Positions 1 to 8,478 of a stretch of 64,000 nt of DNA are shown piece after piece (positions within the stretch are counted from its first letter, which is position 1; every line of letters begins with the position of its first letter). The position numbers were made by a program, and so were the translations under genes. The stretch covers positions 24,869 through 88,868 of the forward strand of contig CBDAFL010000237.1 of assembly GCA_965195225.1 (NCBI GenBank), in the 5' to 3' direction. The DNA is from JAHIKV01 sp965195225. GTDB lineage: Bacteria; Planctomycetota; Planctomycetia; Pirellulales; Thermoguttaceae. The notes under the pieces are model-generated. The model saw only the letters and a program-made list of their open reading frames with translations, searched no databases and had not been told where the DNA came from.

Positions 1-1
1 C

Positions 2-697
2 GACTCCCAAACGGCGCTGGAGATTTGGCGCGGCGCGGCGCGGCGAATCGGCGCCGCCGAACCGAAAGCGGAGTGCGAGATAGCCGCGGCCGAGGTGGCC
101 GTCAACGATCTCCTACGCGCCGCCGATGCCAAGCCGTTGCTGGAGGCGGCGACGAAAAGGCTAGGCAAGGACCGCTCGGGGGCGCTTGTTGCCGAGTTGC
201 AGCGAGTTTGGGGCGATTTTTATGCGGCCACGGGCGATGGCCGCTCCGCCCGGAACGCTTACCTCGAAGCCCAACGGCTTCTGAGTTCTTCGCGGCGGTT
301 CAACGTCGAGACGGCGCAGCGCGGCGCCCACGCCCGTTCGACCGAGGAATTTCTCCGCTCGAAGCAGTACGTCCGCGCGGCGGAGGAGCTCGATTCCTGG
401 CTGCGCGCGTTTCCAGTGGCGCGGCTCGACGGCTATCCGACGCTGCTGCTGGCCCGCTATTGGTCCGGCCGCGAGAAGTACGCCCAGGCGATTGCCCAGG
501 CGGAGCAGTTGCATACGGTCAGCCCCGACTCGCCGTACATCGACCAGTTGTTGTTTCTGGCGGCCGATTGCGAGATGCGATTGGGACGGAAGGACCGCTC
601 GTTGGCCACGCTCCACTCGCTGGTGAACGACTATCCCGGCAGTCCGTTGGCGCCGCTGGCGAAGAAGAACATCGAGATTTTAGAGGGCGGGAACTAA
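2..697 (+). CDS. TPR-like repeat protein, 3' part (5' end outside window)
   Basis: The reading frame is open to the left edge, so this is the C-terminal part of a longer protein; an internal GTG at 95 is only the first possible start in view. About 230 residues are visible. They form helix pairs typical of tetratricopeptide repeats, with patterns such as ALVAELQRVWGDFYAATGD, YVRAAEELDSWLRAFP and SPYIDQLLFLAADCEMRLGR, ending in a YPGSPLAPLAKKNIEIL repeat like those of tol-pal/YbgF or BamD-type TPR proteins. TPR arrays act as protein-binding scaffolds. No signal peptide or catalytic domain is visible in this fragment, so the specific role is unknown. Confidence 0.7.
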   Translation, partial: DSQTALEIWRGAARRIGAAEPKAECEIAAAEVAVNDLLRAADAKPLLEAATKRLGKDRSGALVAELQRVWGDFYAATGDGRSARNAYLEAQRLLSSSRRFNVETAQRGAHARSTEEFLRSKQYVRAAEELDSWLRAFPVARLDGYPTLLLARYWSGREKYAQAIAQAEQLHTVSPDSPYIDQLLFLAADCEMRLGRKDRSLATLHSLVNDYPGSPLAPLAKKNIEILEGGN

Positions 698-842
698 AGA
701 AACCGGCGCGGCAGGGGCCCCAAAAACCCAGCTTCCCCCACCACGCCGCGACCAACGCTCCTCCCCCAAGCGCGGATGCATTAGAACTATAGGATGATGC
801 TCAAGGCAGAGCAAAAATATCCCTGACGTTTGCCGGCCGGAA

Positions 843-868
843 GACCCACGGGTTGCGGTCCGTGGGTT
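843..868. repeat. 8-bp-stem hairpin
   Basis: Arms ACCCACGG (844-851) and CCGTGGGT (860-867) are perfectly complementary around an 8-base loop. There is no T-tract, so it resembles an interspersed palindrome more than an intrinsic terminator. Confidence 0.6.
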
Positions 869-982
869 TGAGAGCCTAATCAAGTGGCCAATTCGCCACA
901 TGCGGCGCGGTTTGGCAACGCTGGCGGGAACCGCAACGTCGCGGCGTTGCAGTTTTACAACAGCACCCTGTCGCATAGCAGC

Positions 983-1056
983 CCGTTGAAAAAGTTGGAT
1001 TTGGGAGTTTGGGGGCCACTGCTGGCTTGTCCAGCAGTGGCACCCTTTTTCAACGG
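983..1056. repeat. nested palindromic element
   Basis: Outer arms CCGTTGAAAAAG (983-994) and CTTTTTCAACGG (1045-1056) are perfect 12-mers. Inside lies a second perfect hairpin, CCACTGCTGG (1016-1025) and CCAGCAGTGG (1031-1040), with a 5-base loop. It sits just past the nadC stop codon. The two-tier design matches a mobile palindromic repeat and could also fold as a transcript end. Confidence 0.75.
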
Positions 1057-1067
1057 ACTGATCGAGT

Positions 1068-2015
1068 TCAGCCGACCCAATCCAACCCGAAATCCAAAGC
1101 GACTGCCGAGTGGGTCAAGACGCCGACGCTGATCCGCTCGACGCCGCTTTCGGCAATCGCGCGGATCGTGTCCAGGTTGACGCCGCCGGAGGCCTCCAGC
1201 TCGACCGCCGGATTTGCCGCGTCCCGCCGCGCCACGGCCGCCCGCAATTGGGACGGAGTCATGTTGTCCAGCAGCACGATATCGGGCAGGGCTGTCAGTA
1301 CCGCGTCAAGCTGCTCGACTGAGTCCACCTCGATCTCGATCGGCATTGCCGTGTCGGCGGCATTTTCTTGTGCGAATTGCCGTGCCCGCGCTACCGCCTC
1401 GGCGGGCGTAAATCGTCGTGCCGTACCGTAGGACAGGTTGCCAACCTGTCCCACGATGGCGAGGTGGTTGTCCTTAATCAGCACCGCCTCGTCCAGTCCG
1501 CCGCGATGGTTCAGTCCGCCGCCGCAACGGACGGCGTACTTTTCCAGCCGTCGCCAGCCAGGCGTTGTTTTTCGGGTGTCGTAGACGCGGGCCTTCGTGC
1601 CGGCGACCGCTTCGACGTACCGGCGGGTCAGCGTGGCGATACCCGACAGTCGCCCCAGCAGGTTCAACAGCACCCGTTCGGCGGCCAACATGCCTCGCAC
1701 CGGCCCCTCGATCGCGCCGACGCACTCGCCCGAAGAGACCAGAGAGCCATCCTCGGTTTGCGGGATCCATTTCAGGCGTGGATCGAAAGCGGCCAGCGTC
1801 TGCTCGGCCGCGGGCAGCCCGGCGACCACTCCCGGCCGCCGCGCCGCGACGTTCGCCCGTCCCACGGCGTCCTCCGGGGCCAAGGCGTTGCTGGTCCAAT
1901 CGCCCGCTGTGCCTAGATCCTCGGCAACAGCCAATCGCAAAATCGCCTCCCAATCCCGGCGTAACCGGTCGTCCCAAACGAGTTGGTGGAACTGCTTGAC
2001 CATATTTGATAGCAT
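1068..2015 (-). CDS. nadC: nicotinate-nucleotide diphosphorylase (carboxylating)
   Basis: Quinolinate phosphoribosyltransferase: quinolinate plus PRPP gives nicotinate mononucleotide, CO2 and PPi in cytosolic NAD synthesis. About 315 residues, somewhat longer than usual (about 280). Family motifs include ERVLLNLLGRLSGIATLT, YDTRKTTPGWRRLEKYAV, GGGLNHR, LIKDNHLA, IEIEVDS, DIVLLDNM, ELEASGGV and ERISVGVLTHS. The frame stays open upstream to 2207, but the ATG at 2015 follows a G-rich ribosome-site-like stretch and fits the family start; an ATG at 2003 is the alternative. After the LIKDNHLA motif the protein carries about 12 extra residues (GQVGNLSYGTA) encoded by a palindromic repeat at 1428-1454. 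The insertion lies where active-site loop regions usually vary. It is divergent from the ComEA-like gene. Confidence 0.93.
   Translation of the reverse strand: MLSNMVKQFHQLVWDDRLRRDWEAILRLAVAEDLGTAGDWTSNALAPEDAVGRANVAARRPGVVAGLPAAEQTLAAFDPRLKWIPQTEDGSLVSSGECVGAIEGPVRGMLAAERVLLNLLGRLSGIATLTRRYVEAVAGTKARVYDTRKTTPGWRRLEKYAVRCGGGLNHRGGLDEAVLIKDNHLAIVGQVGNLSYGTARRFTPAEAVARARQFAQENAADTAMPIEIEVDSVEQLDAVLTALPDIVLLDNMTPSQLRAAVARRDAANPAVELEASGGVNLDTIRAIAESGVERISVGVLTHSAVALDFGLDWVG
1428..1454. repeat. palindromic element inside nadC
   Basis: GGACAGGTTG (1431-1440) and CAACCTGTCC (1442-1451) are perfect arms around one base. The same palindrome is at 36282-36302, and a degraded copy lies near 40848-40871. 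On the nadC strand it is translated in frame as GQVGNLSYG. Confidence 0.85.
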
Positions 2016-2057
2016 ATCAGTTAGCCCCCCGTGAATACACGGGGGCGAGGGTGAAAA

Positions 2058-2486
2058 TTGAGACCAATGCGACAACAGCCAACAAAAGTCCCCATACCCG
2101 ATCCTTCGCGTCATCCCCGCTGGCTGCTGCGTCGGGCCGATCAGACCGCCGTGGCGGCGCTGGTCGTTATCGCGCTGACGGCGACGATCGGCTGGTGGGC
2201 CTCGCAAGGCGGATGGCGGGGCCGGCTGATCGAGATCGACCGGGCCGAGCCGCTAGTGGCCCGGTTTGAGGTGGACATCAACGCCGCCGACTGGCCGGAG
2301 TTGATTCAATTGCCGAACATCGGCGAGATCATGGCGAGGCGGATCATCGCTTCACGCGAGTCGGACGGGCCGTTCGCCGACAACGACGACCTACGGCGGG
2401 TGCGTGGGATCGGCCCGAAAACACTCGAACGCATCCGCCCTTATCTACGGCCCATGCCCGGCAGCGGAAACGTGGCCGGCAAGTAA
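2058..2486 (+). CDS. ComEA-like helix-hairpin-helix membrane protein
   Basis: A protein of 142 residues with a basic N-terminus, one membrane segment (TAVAALVVIALTATIGWW, about residues 30-47) and a C-terminal pair of helix-hairpin-helix motifs (DINAADWPELIQLPNIGEIMA and VRGIGPKTLERIRPYL). This is the layout of ComEA-type DNA-binding proteins that hold incoming DNA at the membrane during transformation; in planctomycetes many such short proteins have no proven role. The TTG at 2058 has a well-spaced GAGGG upstream; the ATG at 2067 is an alternative start. It ends 2 bases before uvrB, so the two are probably co-transcribed. Confidence 0.8.
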   Translation: MRPMRQQPTKVPIPDPSRHPRWLLRRADQTAVAALVVIALTATIGWWASQGGWRGRLIEIDRAEPLVARFEVDINAADWPELIQLPNIGEIMARRIIASRESDGPFADNDDLRRVRGIGPKTLERIRPYLRPMPGSGNVAGK

Positions 2487-2488
2487 CA

Positions 2489-4552
2489 ATGTTCCAACTC
2501 GTCGCACCATTCCAGCCCGCCGGAGATCAACCGCAGGCCATCAAGGCTCTGATCGACGGGCTGCGCGACGCGAAAAAACAACAGGTGTTGATGGGCGTGA
2601 CCGGCTCGGGCAAGACCTTCACGATGGCCAACGTGATCCAGGCGGCGCAGCGGCCCGTGCTGGTCATGTCGCACAACAAGACGCTGGCCGCACAGTTGTA
2701 TTCCGAGTTCAAGGAGTTCTTTCCCCACAACGCCGTCCACTACTTCGTCAGCTACTACGACTATTACCAGCCCGAGGCCTACATCCCGCAGCGCGACATC
2801 TATATCGAGAAAGACGCCTCGATCAACCAGCAGATCGAGCGGCTTCGGCTGGCCGCCACCAGCGCGTTGGTCAGCCGCCGCGACGTAATCATCGTCGCCA
2901 GCGTCTCTTGCATCTACGGCCTCGGTTCGCCGGAGGACTATCGGGCAATGATGGTCGGACTGGAGGTCGGCCAGACGGTAGACCGCGACGAGGTGCTTTC
3001 AAAGCTGGTCGATATTCAATACGAGCGGAACGACATCGAGTTTCAGCCTGGAAAATTTCGCGTCCGCGGCGATTGCGTCGAGATTTGGCCGGCCTACGAA
3101 GAGACCGCTTTCCGAGTGGAGTTCTGGGGCGACGAAGTCGAGCAGCTTTCGGTAATCAATCCCACCAGCGGCGAGGCGATCGAACGGTCTGAGCGGCTGT
3201 TCGTCTATCCATCGAAGCATTTCGTGCTGCCCGAGGAACGTATTGAAGGCGCGGTGGCCGAGATCAAACAGGAGTTGAAAGATCGGCTCGAACAGTTCAA
3301 GGATCAGGGCAAAATGCTCGAGGCCCATCGGCTCAGCGCGCGAACCCGCTACGACATCGAGATGCTCCAGGAGATGGGGTATTGTTCGGGGATCGAGAAC
3401 TACAGCCAGCCGTTGAGCGGTCGGCCGGCCGGCTCGCCGCCCGACACGTTGATGAGCTTTTTCCCCGACGATTTCCTGCTCTTCGTCGACGAATCGCACG
3501 TCACCGCGCCGCAAGTACGCGGCATGTACGCCGGCGACCACAACCGCAAAGTGACGCTGGTCGAGCATGGGTTCCGTCTGCCCAGCGCGTTGGACAACCG
3601 GCCGCTGCGGTTCGAGGAATGGGAGGGGAAGATCGATCAGGCGATTTTCGTCTCGGCCACCCCCGGCCCGTATGAATTAGCAAAGACCGACGGGCAATAC
3701 GTCGAGCAGGTGATCCGGCCGACCGGCCTGTTGGACCCGGAGATCGAGGTGGCCCCGGCACGTTCGCAGGTGCCGCACCTGCTCGAGCATATACGCCAAC
3801 GGGCGGCCGCCGGCGAACGGGTGCTGGTAACCACGCTAACCAAGCGTTTGGCCGAAGACCTGGCCGCCTACTTTGGCAAGCAGGACGTCCGCTGCAAGTG
3901 GCTGCACAGCGATTTAGACGCTTTCGAGCGGGTCGAACTGCTGCGAGACCTGCGCCTGGGTAAGTTTGACGTGTTGGTGGGCGTGAACCTGTTGCGCGAG
4001 GGGCTGGACTTGCCCGAGGTCTCGCTGGTGGCCATCCTCGACGCCGACAAGGAGGGCTTCCTGCGGAGCGAGACCTCGCTGATGCAGACGATCGGCCGCT
4101 CGGCCCGAAACGTCAACGCCAAGGTGCTGCTCTACGCCGACAAGGTGACCAACTCGATGCAACGCGCGATCGAGGAGACCCGTCGCCGTCGTCGGATGCA
4201 GGAGGAGTACAACGCGGCCCACGGGATCACGCCGGAGACGATCCGCAAGAGCATCCGCGCGGGCATCGAGTCGGAGACGGCCGCTCACGCCCGGTCAAAC
4301 GCCGCGGTGGGCCGGGGCGATGAAACGCAATACATCACCGAGGAGTTTTTGGCCGAGCTAGAGGGAGAGATGCTCGCGGCGGCGGAGGAATTGGAGTTCG
4401 AGCGCGCCGCCGCCCTGCGCGATCGCATCGACCAGATGCGCGAGCAGTTGGGCAAACCGTTGGCCGAGGCCGAAATCCATCATGCCACCCGCGCCCAACG
4501 CCGCCGTCAACATAAACAACAGCGTTCGGGCGGCGGGAAAAAGCCAAAGTGA
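2489..4552 (+). CDS. uvrB: excinuclease ABC subunit B
   Basis: UvrB, the damage-verifying helicase-like core of nucleotide excision repair; it works with UvrA on DNA and recruits UvrC. Its 687 residues match the family. Visible are Walker A GVTGSGKT (36-43), the beta-hairpin region YYDYYQPEAYIP, the DESH box (about 332), helicase motifs SATPGPYEL, TLTKRLAEDLA and LREGLDLPEVSLVAILDAD, the QTIGRSARN motif VI, and a C-terminal UVR domain (EELEFERAAALRDRI) that contacts UvrC. It directly follows the ComEA-like gene. The ribosome site is weak, consistent with coupling to the upstream gene. Confidence 0.98.
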   Translation: MFQLVAPFQPAGDQPQAIKALIDGLRDAKKQQVLMGVTGSGKTFTMANVIQAAQRPVLVMSHNKTLAAQLYSEFKEFFPHNAVHYFVSYYDYYQPEAYIPQRDIYIEKDASINQQIERLRLAATSALVSRRDVIIVASVSCIYGLGSPEDYRAMMVGLEVGQTVDRDEVLSKLVDIQYERNDIEFQPGKFRVRGDCVEIWPAYEETAFRVEFWGDEVEQLSVINPTSGEAIERSERLFVYPSKHFVLPEERIEGAVAEIKQELKDRLEQFKDQGKMLEAHRLSARTRYDIEMLQEMGYCSGIENYSQPLSGRPAGSPPDTLMSFFPDDFLLFVDESHVTAPQVRGMYAGDHNRKVTLVEHGFRLPSALDNRPLRFEEWEGKIDQAIFVSATPGPYELAKTDGQYVEQVIRPTGLLDPEIEVAPARSQVPHLLEHIRQRAAAGERVLVTTLTKRLAEDLAAYFGKQDVRCKWLHSDLDAFERVELLRDLRLGKFDVLVGVNLLREGLDLPEVSLVAILDADKEGFLRSETSLMQTIGRSARNVNAKVLLYADKVTNSMQRAIEETRRRRRMQEEYNAAHGITPETIRKSIRAGIESETAAHARSNAAVGRGDETQYITEEFLAELEGEMLAAAEELEFERAAALRDRIDQMREQLGKPLAEAEIHHATRAQRRRQHKQQRSGGGKKPK

Positions 4553-4772
4553 CAGTAGGCCGAGTCAAAATTTCGACAGATAGACTGCGGCTACACTGAG
4601 GCGGGTCCGACATTGGTAGCGGATCAGGACCGTTCACGGTTCTTTTCCGCGTGTTTCCTGCTTGTGTGTAACAACGAGGGGGCGTTTCTCAGGGCTGAGA
4701 GAACGGCTGGGCCTTCGGCCCGTTTACACGGCAGCGCGTCACAGTTTTTATGTCCACAACTCCGCGGCTATT

Positions 4773-5234
4773 TCACCCCGACGACGGATCCAATTCGGAA
4801 ACGGCGATTCCGAGAGCGCCGGCGATTTTTTCCATGGTCAGGGCCGAAGGGCTGTGATGACCTTTTTCGAGCCGACTGATGTGGCTCTGGCGCAATCCCG
4901 CTTTCTCGGCGAGTTCTTGCTGCGTCAGTCCGGCCTGCTCTCGAAAACAGCGAATCCTTCCGCCCACATAGTCCATCCAGGACTGAAGTTTTTCGCTCGG
5001 CTTGTCGGGCAATTCCATCGGTTGCAAGCCGCCTTTTTGCTGCCGCATGATTTCGCGCATACCGCGGACAACAGCGTCTCCCTCTTCTTCCGTTTCCGCC
5101 GATTCCAGCGATTCGACCAACGCAAACAGATCGTTGCGGTCTTCCTTCGGAAGGGTACGAACTCGATCGACCAGCACGGCAATCGCCAGTGCGACGGAAT
5201 CATTCAGCACTTCTTCCGCAATGACAGTCGTCAT
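4773..5234 (-). CDS. XRE-family antitoxin (HigA-like)
   Basis: 153 residues. The C-terminal helix-turn-helix (LTQQELAEKAGLRQSHISRLEKG, about residues 105-127) is a classic Cro/C1 fold. The N-terminal half is acidic and helical, without known catalytic motifs. It lies 29 bases downstream of the toxin gene on the same strand, giving the toxin-first order of HigBA-type modules. The protein is expected to neutralise the toxin and to bind the operator upstream of the pair. About 220 bases between it and the uvrB end contain no gene. Confidence 0.85.
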   Translation of the reverse strand: MTTVIAEEVLNDSVALAIAVLVDRVRTLPKEDRNDLFALVESLESAETEEEGDAVVRGMREIMRQQKGGLQPMELPDKPSEKLQSWMDYVGGRIRCFREQAGLTQQELAEKAGLRQSHISRLEKGHHSPSALTMEKIAGALGIAVSELDPSSG

Positions 5235-5263
5235 ACATATACCTATAAACCATTTCTTGGGGA

Positions 5264-5695
5264 TTAACCGATCCTTGGTTTCCCATACTCGTCATTCCGA
5301 TACATCCGCCACCGACGGCGGATACGAATAATGTCACCTTTGGGCGTCGGGCCGTCGTTCTGTTTCTTGATGCTGCCCAGCACCACAATGGCCCGACTGC
5401 CTTTGTCCACCCCGAAGAAAACCCTTGTGTTGATGTTTCCCAAAACTCCGCCCTTGTCTCTCAATTCGTAATAGTCCTCGGGGGACATTCTGCGAATCGA
5501 GATGGAGTCGCTATGAGTTGGATCCTCTTGCAAGGCAAGTTCTCGAAACTGCATGGCCAAGTGTTCGTACTGTACCGGCGAAAGAAAACTCATCGCCTCG
5601 TCGAACGCAACATTCAGTATCCAAACCGACCATTGATACCCGGGAGGCCGGCCGGCACCCGCCTTAACGCCAATGCTGATGGATTTGGCATCCAT
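5264..5695 (-). CDS. RelE/HigB-like toxin
   Basis: 143 residues. The C-terminal half has the strand-rich, basic layout of RelE/HigB mRNA interferases, with TRVFFGVDKGSRAIVVLGSIKKQ followed by a run of arginines (RIRRRWRMYR). The gene precedes an XRE antitoxin, which supports the call more than similarity does. The start ATG at 5695 has AAAGGA 9 bases upstream. A near-consensus promoter overlapping a palindrome lies about 75 bases upstream. The N-terminal part (DAKSISIGVKAGAGRPPGY) is longer than in minimal RelE proteins. The function is inferred mainly from fold and context. Confidence 0.75.
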   Translation of the reverse strand: MDAKSISIGVKAGAGRPPGYQWSVWILNVAFDEAMSFLSPVQYEHLAMQFRELALQEDPTHSDSISIRRMSPEDYYELRDKGGVLGNINTRVFFGVDKGSRAIVVLGSIKKQNDGPTPKGDIIRIRRRWRMYRNDEYGKPRIG

Positions 5696-5770
5696 GTAGT
5701 CATTTCCTTTACGTCTACCATTATCGTGCCTCCATTTCGCCGGAGTGTTGCGGCCAGGCGCCTATTGAAT

Positions 5771-5805
5771 AATATACATAATTATCAGCCATAGTCAAGG
5801 CTGAT
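5771..5805 (-). promoter_or_regulatory. toxin-antitoxin promoter with operator palindrome
   Basis: Read on the minus strand: -35 TTGACT (complement of 5793-5798), a 16-base spacer and -10 TATATT (complement of 5771-5776). The arms ATCAGCC (5784-5790) and GGCTGAT (5799-5805) place the -35 hexamer in their loop, so a dimeric HTH antitoxin bound here would block RNA polymerase. The local sequence is AT-rich compared with its surroundings. Confidence 0.7.
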
Positions 5806-5885
5806 GTTGTATAATTATTAAAAGTACGGGGCGATACCCCCTGCATTAAGGGGCGACTAGATAGAGATACGCTTCTTATCCGAAC

Positions 5886-6845
5886 TCAGGAGTCAAGCAG
5901 TTTCTCCGCCACCGCCCGGATGAACTCGGGCGTGGTGCCGCAGCAGCCGCCGATGAAAGATGCGCCGGCCTCGACTAATTGCGGCACGTAGGAGGCGAAC
6001 TCGGCGGGGGTTTGACGATAGACCGTCTCGCCCTCGACCATCTCCGGCAGACCGGCGTTGGCCTTGATCCAAATGGGCCGATCCACCGCCGCGCGGAGAC
6101 GGCGGCAGACGTGGACCATGTCGGCGATGCCGTGGCCGCAGTTGCTGCCGATCGTGTCCGCGCCGGCGGCGAAGAGCGCTTCGGCGGCCTGCTCGGGCGT
6201 GGCGCCGGTCATCGTGCGGTCCCGATTAGCGCCGGAATCGAAGGTCATGCACGCCACCACCGGCAGACCGGTTTCGCGGGCGGCGGCCACCGCCAACGCG
6301 GCCTCGGCCGGGTCGGACATGGTTTCGATCACAATGCCATCCGCGCCGGCGTCGGCGATAGCCCGGGCCTGCTCGGCGAAAGCGGCCTTCAATTCATCTT
6401 CGCTAACCTGGCCCATCATCAACATCACGCCGCTGGGACCGATTGAGGCGAATACCATTGCCTCCTCTGCCTGCAAAAACGGGGACAGGCACCTCGCCGG
6501 ATCGTTTATTGCCGTGGTTTCACCAGCACAGTTCGGAGCCAGTCCCCGTTTTTTCGCCGCCCGCAGTGAATTCTCCACGCCGGCCCGAATGATCTCGGCC
6601 GCCTGTTCGTCCAGTCCGTGGCGGGCCAGCACGAAGCGGTTGGCCCCAAAGGTGTTAGTCAGAATCACCCGGCTGCCGGCCTCGACGTATGCGCGGGCGA
6701 CCTGCTCGACCTTCTCGGGCTGCGTGATGTTCCAAGCGTCGGGGCAAGCGCCGACCGGCAGACCGAGTCGTTGGAGTTGCGTTCCCCAGGCCCCATCGGT
6801 CGTCACCGGCCCGGCGGAGATTAGTTGTGCGATTGTCGGGTGCAT
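5886..6845 (-). CDS. homocysteine S-methyltransferase family protein (MetH-like homocysteine-binding unit)
   Basis: 319 residues forming the zinc-dependent homocysteine-binding barrel found at the N-terminus of MetH and in MmuM/BHMT. The zinc cysteines are visible in GSNCGHG and GGCCGTTP; DGAWGTQLQRLGL and ANTFGANR-like (LTNTFGANR) are family motifs. It would transfer a methyl group to homocysteine. As a stand-alone unit it needs a methyl donor partner; the pterin-binding and corrinoid proteins 2-6 kb away are good candidates. A run of about 26 residues (around 91-116) is encoded by a palindromic repeat at 6475-6553 and is absent from typical relatives, where this part is short. Confidence 0.9.
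   Translation of the reverse strand: MHPTIAQLISAGPVTTDGAWGTQLQRLGLPVGACPDAWNITQPEKVEQVARAYVEAGSRVILTNTFGANRFVLARHGLDEQAAEIIRAGVENSLRAAKKRGLAPNCAGETTAINDPARCLSPFLQAEEAMVFASIGPSGVMLMMGQVSEDELKAAFAEQARAIADAGADGIVIETMSDPAEAALAVAAARETGLPVVACMTFDSGANRDRTMTGATPEQAAEALFAAGADTIGSNCGHGIADMVHVCRRLRAAVDRPIWIKANAGLPEMVEGETVYRQTPAEFASYVPQLVEAGASFIGGCCGTTPEFIRAVAEKLLDS
6475..6553. repeat. palindromic element inside the homocysteine methyltransferase gene
   Basis: Arms AAAAACGGGGACAGGC (6475-6490) and GCCAGTCCCCGTTTTT (6538-6553) are complementary with one mismatch and enclose 47 bases. The element is 79 bases long and stays open in the gene frame, coding for KKRGLAPNCAGE through RCLSPFLQ. Confidence 0.85.
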
Positions 6846-6892
6846 ATTGTTCTCCGAAGGAATGATGTCCCGGTAATTGTAAAGAAATCCTT

Positions 6893-8008
6893 ATGAATCT
6901 AAAATGCGTCTTTGTAGAATCCGTGAAAAAATATCCGTCTGGAACCGTTTTTCTCTTACCTCCTCACACGTCAATGTTCACTACAGTTTTTGCCGTTTCA
7001 ATCTTCCTCGTCTTGCTTCTTGCGTTTTGGGCGGCCAAAGCTTTTTTCCTGCAGTTGGGCGGCCGCTGGGCCAAGATCGGAAAAGTGACTTATTTTCGCG
7101 CCTTTGGGGCCATCGCGGCGGCTGAGTTGGTCTCCGGGATAACATGGGGGGTTCTGGACTGGATCCCCTTTCCTGGTATGGCACGAGGAGCCGATATCGT
7201 GCTGGTCTTGCTAGTCGTGTTGCCTCTGGGGTTGATGTGGTCGGTCATTGCCCTGATTCTCAGAACGAGCCCGTGGCGGGCCGTCTGGGCGTGGCTGCCC
7301 ACCTTGGTCCCCCAAGTCGGTTTTTTCTTGATCGTCTTGCTGACGGTAAAACCTTACTTGATTGAGGCGTTTGTGATACCCGCCAATTCGATGGCGCCTA
7401 CAATCATCGGTCGACACTGGGAGGCGCCGTGTCCGCGTTGCGGAAGCCCCGCATACGCGTCAGTCGATCCGTATCGGTTGGATCACGATTCACAAGACCG
7501 GCCGGTGCTGATGATTTGCAGCCGAGAGTATCGCTCCTGCGAAGTGGTCGACCCGCCGCGCGTTGAGTTGCCGGGCGATCGGCTGCTGGTAAACAAGCTG
7601 CTCGCTCCCCGGCGATGGGACGTCATCGTGTTCAAGTTTCCCAAAGCCCCGGACATAACTTATTGCAAACGGCTGGTGGGGCTGCCGGGCGAGACGGTGG
7701 TGATCCGCGACGGGGCGGTGTGGATCGACGGCCAGAGGCTTTCGCCGCCTGAATCTTGCGCGGGGTTGGAGTACCTTGCGGAGATCAAGGACTATCCCCA
7801 TGAGTTGTGGGGCAGCCCGTCAAAACCGGCGCGTCTTGGACCCGACGAATACTTTGTGCTGGGCGATTTTTCCGCGCGGTCGAAGGACTCCCGGCTATGG
7901 CAGCAGGGCGCGCCGGGGCATCCGCCCTACGCCGTGCCCGCCGATTATATCGTCGGCGTCGTGACCCATATTTACTGGCCACACAGCCGCTGGCAAATCC
8001 TGCGGTAA
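6893..8008 (+). CDS. lepB: signal peptidase I with Cys4 insert
   Basis: Cleaves signal peptides of exported proteins at the membrane. 371 residues. Several N-terminal hydrophobic segments come first (about 30-155), then the catalytic serine in IPANSMAPT (about 165), the general-base lysine in YCKRLVGLPGE (about 258) and the box VLGDFSARSKDSR. Between the serine and the next family box lies an insert with CPRCG and CSREYRSC, four cysteines that look like a zinc ribbon. The insert and the multi-pass N-terminus are unlike E. coli LepB. The start is uncertain: the ATG at 6974 (MFTTVFAV) also fits a membrane start. The gene is divergent from the homocysteine methyltransferase. Confidence 0.92.
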   Translation: MNLKCVFVESVKKYPSGTVFLLPPHTSMFTTVFAVSIFLVLLLAFWAAKAFFLQLGGRWAKIGKVTYFRAFGAIAAAELVSGITWGVLDWIPFPGMARGADIVLVLLVVLPLGLMWSVIALILRTSPWRAVWAWLPTLVPQVGFFLIVLLTVKPYLIEAFVIPANSMAPTIIGRHWEAPCPRCGSPAYASVDPYRLDHDSQDRPVLMICSREYRSCEVVDPPRVELPGDRLLVNKLLAPRRWDVIVFKFPKAPDITYCKRLVGLPGETVVIRDGAVWIDGQRLSPPESCAGLEYLAEIKDYPHELWGSPSKPARLGPDEYFVLGDFSARSKDSRLWQQGAPGHPPYAVPADYIVGVVTHIYWPHSRWQILR

Positions 8009-8048
8009 ACAAAATTACCAACGCGCACTCGGATACCACTCTCGCAAC

Positions 8049-8478
8049 TCACCGCCCCCAATCCCGCAGCAACACTATATTTGGGAAATCGGTGTTGACC
8101 GCTTTCCAGAGCGGCTCGTCGGCCGTTACACCGGTCAATTGCAGGTCGTTGGCAAGGGCCACGAAGAGTGCGTCGTAGACGGAGCGGTCATACTTGACGG
8201 CAACATCCAGGGCCAAACTGAGCAGGTTGGCGGAGGAGCAGACATGAAGGGGTATTTGCCATAGTCTGGCTAATAGATCTGTTGCTCGTTCAACCGAAAT
8301 AGAACGCCGGTGATAGCGTTTCCAGATTGCATTGGCTGTTTCGGCGAGAGCCAGATCGATAACAAACAATCGATCACCCCATCGGGATTTTGGTAATCAA
8401 TTGTTGTGCATCAAGGGAATCCGACTCCGGCAATATCCATTTTGCGATTACACAGCTATCCACCACTGTGTCGCTCAT
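8049..8478 (-). pseudogene. PIN-domain (VapC-like) toxin, frameshifted
   Basis: The ATG at 8478 overlaps the antitoxin stop by 4 bases and encodes MSDTVVDSCVIAKWILP, a standard VapC N-terminus with the first catalytic aspartate. The frame then stops after KIPMG. The rest (FVIDLALAETANAIWKR, SVYDALFVALA, TADEPLW) continues in another frame. Removing one A from the four-A run complementary to 8388-8391 restores one ORF of about 142 residues (KSRWGDRLFVID). All expected acidic PIN residues are present in the joined product. This is either a recent inactivating insertion in a homopolymer or a sequencing error. Confidence 0.8.

Larger units (their letters stand above)
698..1067. other. gene-free stretch holding two hairpin repeats
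   Basis: These 370 bases lie between the convergent TPR gene and nadC. The short ORFs crossing the stretch look like shadows. Two inverted repeats (843-868 and 983-1056) are its only recognisable content and may end transcription from both sides. Confidence 0.6.
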
